DNA of 64,000 nt, taken from NCBI RefSeq assembly GCF_003569005.1, contig NZ_BCUR01000004.1:2557575-2621574 (forward strand), read 5' to 3'. The stretch comes from Vibrio superstes. Its GTDB lineage: Bacteria; Pseudomonadota; Gammaproteobacteria; Enterobacterales; Vibrionaceae. Position 1 is the stretch's first letter. Each line of letters starts with the position of its first letter. Both the position numbers and the translations under genes were made by a program. The notes beneath the pieces were generated by a model, which saw only the letters and a program-made list of their open reading frames with translations, was not told the origin of the DNA and searched no databases. Positions 8,063 through 16,989 of this stretch are shown here, piece by piece.

Positions 8063-9295
8063 TTATTGTTTCACTGTCATGAACTCTGGGTAAGCACCGA
8101 TACCACAATCGTGAACGTCCATGCCTTCCATCTCTTCTTCTTTAGTAACTCGGATACCCATAGTTGCTTTCAGTACAGCCCACACAACCATGCTTGCACC
8201 GAATACCCAACCGAAGATTACAGCAGCACCTAGAAGCTGAGCACCAAATGTTGCATCTGCATTGCTTAGTGGCACTACCATCAAGCCGAAGAAACCACAT
8301 ACACCGTGAACAGAGATAGCACCCACTGGATCATCAATCTTGATTTTATCGAAGCCTACGATACTGAATACAACGATTGCACCTGCTACTGCACCAACAC
8401 TCACTGCTGCAAGTGGTGATGGAGATAGAGGGTCGGCAGTAATTGCAACAAGACCTGCTAACGCACCGTTAAGAATCATAGTAAGGTCAGCCTTACCCCA
8501 AGTAGTCTTACACACTAGAAGCGCTGCGATTGCACCCGCTGCTGCTGCTGCGTTAGTGTTTAAGAAGATTTGGCCTACTGCTGTTGCATTTTCGAAGTCC
8601 GATACCATTAGCTGAGAACCGCCGTTGAAGCCGAACCAACCAAACCATAGGATAAACGTACCTAGTGTCGCTAGAGGCATGTTTGAACCTGGGATAGGGT
8701 GAACTGAACCGTTTTTACCGTATTTACCTGAACGAGCACCTAGTAGTATTACACCAGATAGAGCTGCTGCTGCACCAGCCATGTGTACGATACCTGAGCC
8801 GGCAAAGTCGCTAAAGCCCGCTTCTGATAGGAAACCGCCGCCCCAAGTCCAGTAGCCTTCCATTGGGTAGATAAAGCCAGTAAGAACCACTGTGAATGCA
8901 AGGAAAGCCCAAAGCTTCATACGTTCAGCTACAGCACCAGAAACTACTGACATTGCAGTTGCTACGAACACTACTTGGAAGAAGAAATCAGACTCTAGAG
9001 AGTGATCTGCGCCTTCGCCTTGTGTTCCTATTAGGCTGCCAAATGATGGTAGGTAACCGCCACCGCTATTGTCTACGTACATGATGTTGTAACCCACCAG
9101 CAAGAACATAGTACAAGCGATTGCGTACAACACGATGTTTTTAGTTAAGATTTCAGTGGTGTTCTTCGAGCGCACTAAGCCTGCTTCCAGCATGGCAAAG
9201 CCTGCTGCCATCCACATAACTAACGCACCTGAAATAAGAAAGAAAAAAGTGTCTAGTGCGTAACGAAGTTCCGTTACTGTAGCTGTAAGTTCCAT
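8063..9295 (-). CDS. amtB: Ammonium transporter AmtB
   Basis: This 410-residue inner-membrane channel takes up NH4+/NH3. About eleven hydrophobic segments are visible, with the pore twin histidines in SGIVHMAGAAAAL and ISVHGVCGFFG and the family signature near GFAMLEAGLVRSKN. The N-terminus has no cleavable signal, so the first helix spans residues about 12-35. It lies 24 bp downstream of glnK, the usual glnK-amtB pair in which GlnK plugs the channel when nitrogen is replete. Transcription is probably from the sigma-54 promoter before glnK. Confidence 0.96.
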   Translation of the reverse strand: MELTATVTELRYALDTFFFLISGALVMWMAAGFAMLEAGLVRSKNTTEILTKNIVLYAIACTMFLLVGYNIMYVDNSGGGYLPSFGSLIGTQGEGADHSLESDFFFQVVFVATAMSVVSGAVAERMKLWAFLAFTVVLTGFIYPMEGYWTWGGGFLSEAGFSDFAGSGIVHMAGAAAALSGVILLGARSGKYGKNGSVHPIPGSNMPLATLGTFILWFGWFGFNGGSQLMVSDFENATAVGQIFLNTNAAAAAGAIAALLVCKTTWGKADLTMILNGALAGLVAITADPLSPSPLAAVSVGAVAGAIVVFSIVGFDKIKIDDPVGAISVHGVCGFFGLMVVPLSNADATFGAQLLGAAVIFGWVFGASMVVWAVLKATMGIRVTKEEEMEGMDVHDCGIGAYPEFMTVKQ

Positions 9296-9319
9296 AATAA
9301 ATTCTCTTGTCCGTTATTC

Positions 9320-9658
9320 TTAAAGGGCTTCTGTATCCATTTCGCCTGTACGAATACGTACAGCCTGAGATAGGTCGTAGACAAAAATCTTGCCATCACC
9401 AATCTTGCCTGTGTGTGCTGCTTTACTCACTGCTTCAACAACACGGTCAACATTCTCAGCCTGTGTTGCGATTTCTAGCTTAACCTTTGGCAAGAAATCC
9501 ACTTGATATTCTGCACCACGGTACAACTCAGTGTGACCTTTCTGACGGCCAAATCCCTTAACCTCAGAAACAGTCATACCTTCAATTCCCACATCCGATA
9601 GAGCTTCACGGACATCGTCCAATTTGAAGGGTTTGATAATTGCATTAATAAGTTTCAT
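9320..9658 (-). CDS. glnK: Nitrogen regulatory PII protein GlnK
   Basis: This 112-residue trimeric signal protein binds ATP/ADP and 2-oxoglutarate. The T-loop carries the uridylylation target Tyr51 (YRGAEYQVDF). The C-terminal signature around TGKIGDGKIFV and the final RTGEMDTEAL are typical of the GlnB/GlnK class. Linkage to amtB and the sigma-54/NtrC control region favour GlnK over GlnB. It should inhibit AmtB when de-uridylylated and relay nitrogen status to GlnE/NtrB. Confidence 0.93.
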   Translation of the reverse strand: MKLINAIIKPFKLDDVREALSDVGIEGMTVSEVKGFGRQKGHTELYRGAEYQVDFLPKVKLEIATQAENVDRVVEAVSKAAHTGKIGDGKIFVYDLSQAVRIRTGEMDTEAL

Positions 9659-9702
9659 CGCTTTCCCTCTGCATAAGTAATTTCATCAACACTTTTATAT
9701 AT

Positions 9703-9717
9703 ACAAAGGGCGTGCCA
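9703..9717 (-). promoter_or_regulatory. Sigma-54 (RpoN) promoter of glnK-amtB
   Basis: The minus strand reads TGGCACGCCCTTTGT, i.e. TGGCAC-N5-TTGT against the sigma-54 consensus TGGCAC-N5-TTGC. It begins 45 bp upstream of the glnK start. Confidence 0.8.
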
Positions 9718-9779
9718 AGTTTTTAAATCCATGAATTTTAAGGATTTAAAGGAGAGAGGAGTAAAGAAGGGAATTTAAT

Positions 9780-9848
9780 TGCACTATATTAGTGCACAAC
9801 GCTCACCAAAAGTGCACAAAATGTTAAGAAATGTCACAAGTTTGTGCA
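9780..9848. promoter_or_regulatory. NtrC enhancer-like sites upstream of the glnK promoter
   Basis: TGCACTATATTAGTGCA (9780-9796) is a perfect 17-bp palindrome matching the NtrC form TGCACYA-N3-TRGTGCA. A weaker second copy is TGTCACAAGTTTGTGCA (9832-9848), and an extra AGTGCAC half-site is at 9811-9817. They start 63 bp upstream of the -24 element, a normal distance for enhancer-bound NtrC. Confidence 0.7.
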
Positions 9849-9864
9849 ATTGTGGGGAAAGGGC

Positions 9865-10233
9865 CTATCGGCCCGTTATTAGGAAGCGCTGCCATTGATG
9901 GATAAGGGTAGAGAAATCCTCCAGACCACATACCCCAGAACTCTCGCTGTCATAAAAGTCCATATCAGGCTCAAACTCTTGTTCATATTGCTGCAGTAAC
10001 ACGTTTTCTTGTACGGTCACTTCACCCGCTTCAATACTAATACTGATCTCCGTACCGGGAAGGTTAAAGACGTCTGCTAGATTATTGTTCGCCTGCTCCA
10101 TCAAACTAAGAACTTGGTTGATCTTTTCCATATCATTACCAATCTCTTCATTCAGCCAACGGCCAATGATCTCATGCCCCATGCTGCATTGAACGGAGTA
10201 CTTTCCAAATACGCGTCTAAATTCAAACTCCAT
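9865..10233 (-). CDS. yacL: YacL family protein (UPF0231), function unknown
   Basis: This 122-residue soluble acidic protein starts MEFEFRR and contains CSMGHEIIGRWLNEE and the YDSESSGVCGLEDF segment, which align well with what I remember of E. coli YacL. In E. coli yacL sits beside acnB; here acnB is about 4 kb away with a glycerate cassette in between. No catalytic motif or membrane segment is visible. It lies directly upstream of the glnK control region on the same strand and probably ends before those sites. Function is not known. Confidence 0.85.
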   Translation of the reverse strand: MEFEFRRVFGKYSVQCSMGHEIIGRWLNEEIGNDMEKINQVLSLMEQANNNLADVFNLPGTEISISIEAGEVTVQENVLLQQYEQEFEPDMDFYDSESSGVCGLEDFSTLIHQWQRFLITGR

Positions 10234-10380
10234 AACTCAACCTATATTGCAATAATAACCAAGCGCTACAAGCTCGGCAGTATACCATTATCTTTTTAGA
10301 AACGAGCATATTGACACGTTTGCCGTTACTATCCTGCCGCCAATACCAGAAACAAATGCCTATAAAGATGAGAGCCTGTT

Positions 10381-11532
10381 ATGCAACTGAATGAAATGAT
10401 CGCCAGACAAATTGTTGAACGAACAATGAAGATCATTCCCTACTCCATCAATGTCATGGATGCTAATGGACGTATTATTGGTTCCAGCGATGCCACTCGT
10501 TTGCACCAAAAGCATGAGGGAGCCGTGCTGGCCATCACCGAGTCTCGCGTTGTAAACATCGATGAAGCGACTGCAGAGCATCTAAAAGGTGTCAAACCAG
10601 GCATTAACCTGCCGATCTTCTTTCAAGACCTCGTTATTGGAGCAATCGGTATTTCAGGGACACTGCAGCAAGTGCATCATTTTGGTGAACTGGTAAAAAT
10701 GACCGCGGAGCTTATTGTCGAACAAGCCGCACTCATGTCACAGGTCGAATGGAACAAGAGGCATCGAGAAGAATTAGTACTTCAATTGATCCGTGGCAGT
10801 ACCCTAAATGACATGCAACTGCAGGCTATTGCCCAGCGTTTGGATCTCGACCTTGAACAACCTCGAATTGCCGCCGTCGTAAAGGTATTGCCTATAGGCA
10901 ACAAAGCCCCTTCATTAGAGAACCTACAGCAATTGGTGCACCTATTGGAATACCCTGAGCGGGACAACCTAGTAGGCATCTTATCCGTTTCACAAAATGA
11001 AGTGGTGGTATTAAAGCCCATTACACTATCAGGAAGTGGTTGGTCTAAAGAGGCTGAAACCAAGCGTGTGAACCTGCTTCTAAAAAGAATAAAGAAAGAA
11101 GCTAAGTTTCAAATCAAGATTGCTCTAGGAGATTACTTTCCGGGACTCGCCGGACTCGCGCGCTCATACGATACAGCCGAACTGACCATGCACAGCGTAG
11201 GCAATCGCTTTGGTGAGGTATTCTTTTATCAAGACCATCGGCTTCCTGCCATCATGAGCAGCCTCTTAGAAGACCCTTGGATTCGCGAACAGCTGGAGCA
11301 GTCTTATCTGCAGTTGCAAAAGCGCGACGGTAAAGGGCTACTGATTAAAACCCTTAAGACATATTTGAAACAGAATTGTGATTCAGCTCTCACCTGTAAT
11401 GAGCTACACATTCATCGTAATACTCTGCGTTATCGAATAGAGAAGATCAATCAAATAACTTCATTAAATATCAATAACATAGATGATCTATTTCAACTGT
11501 ATATTGCCATCAATCTGTTCCATTGGAAATAA
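10381..11532 (+). CDS. cdaR: CdaR/SdaR-type transcriptional activator (sugar diacid / glycerate)
   Basis: This 383-residue regulator has an N-terminal diacid-recognition domain (about 1-135, beginning MQLNEMIARQIVERTM), a central GGDEF-like region and a C-terminal PucR-type helix-turn-helix (about 335-380, NELHIHRNTLRYRIEKI). The E. coli homologue activates glucarate/galactarate/glycerate genes. Here it is followed by a GntP permease and a glycerate kinase, so D-glycerate is the likely effector. No galactarate or glucarate dehydratase genes are nearby. A perfect inverted repeat right after this gene may be its operator. Confidence 0.9.
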   Translation: MQLNEMIARQIVERTMKIIPYSINVMDANGRIIGSSDATRLHQKHEGAVLAITESRVVNIDEATAEHLKGVKPGINLPIFFQDLVIGAIGISGTLQQVHHFGELVKMTAELIVEQAALMSQVEWNKRHREELVLQLIRGSTLNDMQLQAIAQRLDLDLEQPRIAAVVKVLPIGNKAPSLENLQQLVHLLEYPERDNLVGILSVSQNEVVVLKPITLSGSGWSKEAETKRVNLLLKRIKKEAKFQIKIALGDYFPGLAGLARSYDTAELTMHSVGNRFGEVFFYQDHRLPAIMSSLLEDPWIREQLEQSYLQLQKRDGKGLLIKTLKTYLKQNCDSALTCNELHIHRNTLRYRIEKINQITSLNINNIDDLFQLYIAINLFHWK

Positions 11533-11538
11533 CAGTAA

Positions 11539-11554
11539 TTGTGCAACTGCACAA
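11539..11554. promoter_or_regulatory. Inverted repeat, candidate CdaR operator
   Basis: TTGTGCA-AC-TGCACAA is a perfect 7+7 inverted repeat starting seven bases after the cdaR stop and 110 bp before the permease start, a suitable place for an activator site. Assignment to CdaR is inferred from position only. Confidence 0.45.
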
Positions 11555-11663
11555 ATAATAACACCAGAAACCATCGTTTATTTGTGGCAAGCGCTAAAGA
11601 CTTGTCACACCTCCCTCTCTATATTTGCCGAAAAATTACAAATTGTTACTTGGGAAATATCAC

Positions 11664-12929
11664 ATGATTGAAGTTTCAACCCTCGGCGCACTGGCAGCAC
11701 TTATAGTCGCTATCGCGCTGATCCTAAAGAAAGTTCCACCCGCCTACGGCATGATTATTGGTGCCTTAATCGGCGGTATTGTAGGTGGTGTATCACTGAC
11801 AGATACCGTAGGTCTAATGATCGGTGGTGCTCAAGGCATAGTGACTGCGGTTCTACGTATATTAGCTGCCGGTGTGTTGGCGGGTGTACTCATCGAGTCT
11901 GGCGCTGCCACCTCTATCGCCGAAACCATAGTTAAAAAAGTAGGTGAGACGCGAGCTCTACTGGCGCTAGCGGTAGCCACCATGATTTTGACTGCTGTTG
12001 GCGTATTCGTTGATGTGGCGGTTATTACCGTATCGCCAATTGCCCTAGCGATTGCTCACCGTGCGAACATCTCCAAGACAGCAATCTTGCTAGCAATGGT
12101 CGGTGGCGGTAAAGCGGGTAACGTTATGTCGCCAAACCCCAATGCAATTGCAGCCTCTGATGCGTTCAACGTTCCACTGACCTCTGTAATGGCAGCCGGC
12201 GTTATTCCAGGTCTATGTGGCATGCTATTGGCGTACTTTATTGCCAAGCGCCTAGTCAACAAGGGCAGCAAAGTTTCAGCTTCTGAGATCGTAGCCGTTG
12301 ATCATAGCAAGCTACCGTCATTTGGCGCTGCGATTGTTGCGCCTCTTGTCGCTATTGCTCTACTGGCACTTCGTCCTATTGCTGGCATTAATGTTGACCC
12401 TCTTATTGCTCTACCTCTTGGTGGCCTTCTTGGTGCAGTGGTTATGGGTCGCTTCAAAGACTCTAACCAATTTGCGGTTGCGGGACTAAACCGCATGGCT
12501 CCAGTAGCAGTAATGCTTCTAGGTACAGGTACTCTAGCGGGCATCGTGGCTAACTCAGCATTAAAAGGTGGGCTTATCGATATCTTGACGGCGTCTGGTT
12601 TGCCTTCATATCTACTTGCACCAATCTCTGGTGCGATGATGTCTCTTGCTACCGCTTCAACCACAGCTGGTACAGCGGTTGCGGCGAGTGTATTTAGCCA
12701 CACTATTTTAGAGCTCGGTGTTCCCGCTCTTGCTGGTGCTGCAATGATCCACTCTGGTGCTACCGTTCTTGACCACATGCCACACGGCAGCTTCTTCCAT
12801 GCTACTGGCGGTGCTGTACATATGGGCATTCGTGAGCGTCTAAAGCTTATTCCTTACGAGTCTGCAGTAGGTCTAATGATTGCGTTTGTTTCTGTGATGA
12901 TCTTCGGCGTATTTGGTCTGTTTGTTTAA
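11664..12929 (+). CDS. GntP family permease, probable D-glycerate transporter
   Basis: This 421-residue inner-membrane symporter has roughly 12-14 hydrophobic segments. The glycine-rich GGGKAGNVMSPNPNAIA segment and the C-terminal half with GATVLDHMPHGSFFHATGG are typical of the gluconate:H+ symporter family. I start at ATG 11664, with GGGAA 8 nt upstream, rather than at the in-frame TTG 39 nt earlier. Position between cdaR and glycerate kinase implies that the substrate is glycerate or a related sugar acid rather than gluconate. Confidence 0.88.
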   Translation: MIEVSTLGALAALIVAIALILKKVPPAYGMIIGALIGGIVGGVSLTDTVGLMIGGAQGIVTAVLRILAAGVLAGVLIESGAATSIAETIVKKVGETRALLALAVATMILTAVGVFVDVAVITVSPIALAIAHRANISKTAILLAMVGGGKAGNVMSPNPNAIAASDAFNVPLTSVMAAGVIPGLCGMLLAYFIAKRLVNKGSKVSASEIVAVDHSKLPSFGAAIVAPLVAIALLALRPIAGINVDPLIALPLGGLLGAVVMGRFKDSNQFAVAGLNRMAPVAVMLLGTGTLAGIVANSALKGGLIDILTASGLPSYLLAPISGAMMSLATASTTAGTAVAASVFSHTILELGVPALAGAAMIHSGATVLDHMPHGSFFHATGGAVHMGIRERLKLIPYESAVGLMIAFVSVMIFGVFGLFV

Positions 12930-12945
12930 GTTTAAGGGTTTCAAA

Positions 12946-14085
12946 ATGAAAATTGTAATTGCTCCTGATTCATACAAAGAAAGCCTATCTGCAATGGGCG
13001 TAGCTCAAGCGATTGAAAACGGCTTCAAGCAAGTAATACCAGACGCTGAATACATTAAACTGCCGATGGCAGATGGTGGTGAAGGTACAGTTCAATCACT
13101 GGTTGATGCAACAAGTGGCTCTATCACCAAGCATCCTGTAATTGGTCCGCTAGGTGAGACCGTTGAAGGCTTCTACGGCATGCTAGGTGATGGCAAGACT
13201 GCGATCATCGAAATGGCTGCGGCCTCTGGTCTTGACTTGGTTGCTCCAGAGAAGCGCAATCCCTTAAAAACGACCACCTACGGTACAGGTGAGCTAATCA
13301 AGGCGGTATTAGACAAAGGTGTTGAGCATATTATTATTGGTATCGGCGGCAGCGCGACCAATGATGGTGGCCTAGGAATGGCTCAAGCCCTTGGCATTCG
13401 GATGCTAGATGCTGAAGGTAACGAGCTTGGTTTTGGTGGTGGTGAGTTGTCAAAACTGGCAAGCATAGATCTCAACGACCTAGATCAACGCCTACAAGAC
13501 GTTCGCCTTGAGATTGCTTGTGACGTAGACAACCCATTATGTGGCCCTAAAGGTGCATCACATGTATTTGGTCCGCAAAAAGGCGCAACACCAGAAATGG
13601 TTGAACAGTTAGACGCCAACCTTGCCCACTACGCAAGCATCATGAAAGAGCAACTCGGGGCTGACGTGATTAATCTTCCTGGCGCGGGGGCTGCTGGTGG
13701 ACTTGGCGCGGCACTAGTGGGTCTTCTAGATGCTGAACTTCGCCCAGGCATCAACATTGTCATGGATGCGGTTAATCTCGATAACGTGGTTGCGGATGCA
13801 GACCTTGTGATTACGGGTGAAGGTCGTATTGATAGCCAAACCATTCACGGCAAAACGCCGATTGGTGTTGCTCGCACCGCCAAAAAACATAACCTGCCGG
13901 TCATCGGCATTGCCGGCTGTCTCGCTGCAGACTGTAGTGTGGTTCATGGACATGGTATCGACGCAGTGTTCTCGGTTGTGAATCACGCGGTAGACCTGCC
14001 AACCGCATTGGCTGAAGCGGCTGAGAATATTGAGCTCACCGCTCGCAATGTTGCAGCGCTATATATGATGAAACGCGCGATATAA
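12946..14085 (+). CDS. garK: Glycerate 2-kinase (GarK/GlxK family)
   Basis: This 379-residue kinase phosphorylates D-glycerate to 2-phosphoglycerate, which enters glycolysis. Recognisable family segments are the N-terminal KIVIAPDSYKESLSA, the GIGGSATNDGGLGMAQALG loop, CDVDNPLCGPKGA and the late TGEGRIDSQTIHGKTP. The start is ATG 12946, with TAAGGG just upstream, 16 nt after the permease stop, so the two are co-transcribed. The length matches GarK/GlxK (about 380). Which paralogue name applies cannot be told from sequence alone. Confidence 0.92.
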   Translation: MKIVIAPDSYKESLSAMGVAQAIENGFKQVIPDAEYIKLPMADGGEGTVQSLVDATSGSITKHPVIGPLGETVEGFYGMLGDGKTAIIEMAAASGLDLVAPEKRNPLKTTTYGTGELIKAVLDKGVEHIIIGIGGSATNDGGLGMAQALGIRMLDAEGNELGFGGGELSKLASIDLNDLDQRLQDVRLEIACDVDNPLCGPKGASHVFGPQKGATPEMVEQLDANLAHYASIMKEQLGADVINLPGAGAAGGLGAALVGLLDAELRPGINIVMDAVNLDNVVADADLVITGEGRIDSQTIHGKTPIGVARTAKKHNLPVIGIAGCLAADCSVVHGHGIDAVFSVVNHAVDLPTALAEAAENIELTARNVAALYMMKRAI

Positions 14086-14113
14086 CACGGCGTTAAGCTA
14101 CCTCGATACAAAA

Positions 14114-14135
14114 AAGGCCGCTATCAAGCGGCCTT
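14114..14135. terminator. Bidirectional terminator between garK and acnB
   Basis: AAGGCCGC / GCGGCCTT form a perfect 8-bp stem with a TATCAA loop, flanked by A-runs on the left and TT on the right. It serves the convergent glycerate kinase and acnB genes. Confidence 0.85.
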
Positions 14136-14160
14136 ATTCGTATTTACAGTACGTCAGATA

Positions 14161-16749
14161 TTATGCTGGCTCTTGGAAAATCACCGTATCTGCTTTGTCT
14201 GTGTATTGGCCCATACGATGGAAGTTCAGGTAGCGATAGGTATCCGCTGCTGTTGCATCAATCTGCGATGAGTACTCTAGGTATTCTTCTTTAGTCGGAA
14301 TGCGACCTAAGATAGCACCGACTGCCGCCAGTTCAGCTGAAGCCAAGTAAACGTTCGCGCCAGTACCTAAACGGTTCGGGAAGTTACGAGTCGACGTTGA
14401 CATCACTGTCGCTTTGTCTGCCACTCGAGCTTGGTTACCCATACACAGTGAACAGCCCGGAGTTTCGATGCGAACCCCTGCACGTCCAAAGATGCCGTAG
14501 TAGCCTTCTTCTGTCAGTTGGTCACGGTCCATCTTAGTCGGAGGTGCAACCCAAAGACGAGTATCTAGCTGGCCGTTGAATTTCTCCAATAGCTTACCTG
14601 CAGCGCGGAAGTGCCCAATATTGGTCATACATGAACCAATGAATACCTCATCAATATCAGTACCTTGTACTTCAGATAATGGACGTGCATCGTCAGGATC
14701 ATTTGGTGCGCACAAGATTGGTTCATCGATCTCAGCCAGATCAATCTCAATCACATGCTTATACTCAGCGTCTTTATCCGCTTCCATAAGCTCTGGATTG
14801 TCTACCCACTCTTGCATAGCAGTAATACGGCGCTCAATAGTACGGCGGTCACCGTAGCCTTCAGCGATCATCCACTTAAGCATAACGATGTTAGAGTTTA
14901 AGTACTCTTCGATAGACTCTTGAGAGAGCTTAACCGTACAACCTGCAGCGCTTCGCTCCGCAGATGCATCAGACAACTCAAATGCTTGCTCTACGCTTAG
15001 GTGTTCAACACCCTCAATCTCAAGAACGCGACCAGAGAATTCATTGATCTTGCCCGCTTTCTCAACCGTTAGTAGACCTTGCTTGATGCCGTAATACGGG
15101 ATGGCATGAACTAGATCACGTAGCGTAATACCCGGCTTCATTTCGCCTTTAAAGCGCACCAAGATAGATTCAGGCATATCCAGTGGCATAACGCCCGTTG
15201 CCGCAGCAAAGGCCACAAGACCAGACCCTGCAGGGAAAGAGATACCTAGAGGGAAACGAGTATGTGAATCACCGCCCGTACCGACAGTATCAGGAAGCAA
15301 CATACGGTTTAGCCATGAGTGAATAACACCATCACCAGGGCGAAGCGATACACCGCCACGGTTCATGATGAAATCAGGTAGCGTATGGTGAGTATTTACA
15401 TCAACAGGTTTTGGATACGCTGATGTGTGACAGAAAGACTGCATCACAAGGTCAGCTGAGAAGCCCAAACACGCTAAGTCTTTTAGCTCATCACGCGTCA
15501 TAGGACCCGTTGTATCTTGAGAGCCCACTGTCGTCATTTTAGGTTCGCAGTATTGTCCTGCACGTACACCTTCTACGCCACAGGCTTTACCAACCATTTT
15601 CTGAGCTAGCGTGTAGCCTTTATTCGATACAGATGGGTCAATAGGTTTAGCAAACAAATCTGTTTCTTCTAAGCCTAGAGATGTACGAGCACGGCTAGTC
15701 AATCCACGACCCACAATCAGAGGGATACGCCCGCCGGCACGAACTTCATCAAGCAGTACTTTACCTAGTTCAAACGTAGAGATTACTTCGCCGTTCTTAC
15801 GCACTACGCCTTCATATGGGAAGATATCAATCACATCTCCCATATTCATGCTTTGCACGTCCAGTTCAATTGGCAATGCACCTGAGTCTTCCATAGTGTT
15901 ATAGAAAATTGGGGCAATCTTTCCACCTAAACAGATACCGCCGGTACGCTTGTTTGGCACGTTCGGAATATCGTCACCCATAAACCACAGCACAGAGTTT
16001 GTCGCTGACTTACGAGAAGAGCCTGTTCCCACAACATCACCAACGTAAGCTAATGGAATGCCATCTTTTTGCAGTTCTTCTATTTGGCTAATAGGTCCTA
16101 TATTACCTTGCTCATCAGGATGGATGCCCTCACGCTCCATCTTAAGCATTGCTTTTGCATGCACTGGAATATCAGGGCGAGACCAAGCATCAGGGGCTGG
16201 TGATAGGTCATCAGTGTTAGTTTCGCCGGTTACTTTAAAGACTTTAACCGTGATTTTTTCTGCTACTTTATCTTTCGATGTAAACCATTCCGCATCCGCC
16301 CAAGACTGGACAACTTGCTTAGCAAGTTCATTACCCGCTTTGGCTTTTTCTTCTACATCATAGAAGGCATCGAACATAAGCAGAGTATGAGAAAGTGCTT
16401 TTGTCGCAATTGGAGCCAGTTCTGAGTCATCTAGCAAGCTAACAAGCGGTTCGATGTTGTAACCACCCTGCATTGTGCCCAGTAGTTCAGCAGCCTTTTG
16501 CTTGCTCACTAGCGGTGATTCAACCTCACCCTTGGTGATTGCAGTTAGAAAACCAGCTTTAACATAAGCAGCTTCATCTACGCCCGGTGGAATACGGTTT
16601 TCTAGAAGGTCTAAGATGAAGGTTTCTTCACCTTGAGGTGGGTTCTTAAGTAATTCAACAAGTGCAGCCACCTGTTCTGCGTCTAGGGGCTTTGGAACCA
16701 CTCCCTGTTCAGCACGCTCAGCTACGTGTTTGCGATAAGCTTCAAGCAC
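14161..16749 (-). CDS. acnB: Bifunctional aconitate hydratase 2 / 2-methylisocitrate dehydratase
   Basis: This 862-residue TCA-cycle enzyme interconverts citrate and isocitrate. The N-terminal HEAT-like domain (about 1-160) is specific to AcnB, followed by the swivel domain and the [4Fe-4S] core. Cluster cysteines are visible in FIGSCMTNIGHFR and TPGCSLCMGNQ. Length and C-terminus (YLNFHRMGQY) fit AcnB of gamma-proteobacteria. It is transcribed alone, with a terminator shared with the glycerate operon and a 240-bp region upstream in which I see no clear operator. Confidence 0.97.
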   Translation of the reverse strand: MLEAYRKHVAERAEQGVVPKPLDAEQVAALVELLKNPPQGEETFILDLLENRIPPGVDEAAYVKAGFLTAITKGEVESPLVSKQKAAELLGTMQGGYNIEPLVSLLDDSELAPIATKALSHTLLMFDAFYDVEEKAKAGNELAKQVVQSWADAEWFTSKDKVAEKITVKVFKVTGETNTDDLSPAPDAWSRPDIPVHAKAMLKMEREGIHPDEQGNIGPISQIEELQKDGIPLAYVGDVVGTGSSRKSATNSVLWFMGDDIPNVPNKRTGGICLGGKIAPIFYNTMEDSGALPIELDVQSMNMGDVIDIFPYEGVVRKNGEVISTFELGKVLLDEVRAGGRIPLIVGRGLTSRARTSLGLEETDLFAKPIDPSVSNKGYTLAQKMVGKACGVEGVRAGQYCEPKMTTVGSQDTTGPMTRDELKDLACLGFSADLVMQSFCHTSAYPKPVDVNTHHTLPDFIMNRGGVSLRPGDGVIHSWLNRMLLPDTVGTGGDSHTRFPLGISFPAGSGLVAFAAATGVMPLDMPESILVRFKGEMKPGITLRDLVHAIPYYGIKQGLLTVEKAGKINEFSGRVLEIEGVEHLSVEQAFELSDASAERSAAGCTVKLSQESIEEYLNSNIVMLKWMIAEGYGDRRTIERRITAMQEWVDNPELMEADKDAEYKHVIEIDLAEIDEPILCAPNDPDDARPLSEVQGTDIDEVFIGSCMTNIGHFRAAGKLLEKFNGQLDTRLWVAPPTKMDRDQLTEEGYYGIFGRAGVRIETPGCSLCMGNQARVADKATVMSTSTRNFPNRLGTGANVYLASAELAAVGAILGRIPTKEEYLEYSSQIDATAADTYRYLNFHRMGQYTDKADTVIFQEPA

Positions 16750-16989
16750 AACATCATTCCTCTGGTTGTGGTCTGTGAGCTAAAAAAGCTACAGACATCC
16801 TTTGATCAGACACCTTGTCCTATTGTCGTAATATTTCTGCAACACTTATGCATCGCAGTGAACAAGGGCCAAAATGGTGTACCGAGAATATCAAAATTAA
16901 CCTTAAATTAAAATCTCGCCATTTTGACCAACATAGCAACTTAGGATGAAATCTTTTACAAATTGTGTCTAAAAGCCACTCAAACAGAT

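Noticed and set aside
12302..12829. 175-codon minus-strand frame antisense to the GntP permease
   Set aside because: Shadow of a hydrophobic, GC-skewed membrane gene; no start signal and no known domain.
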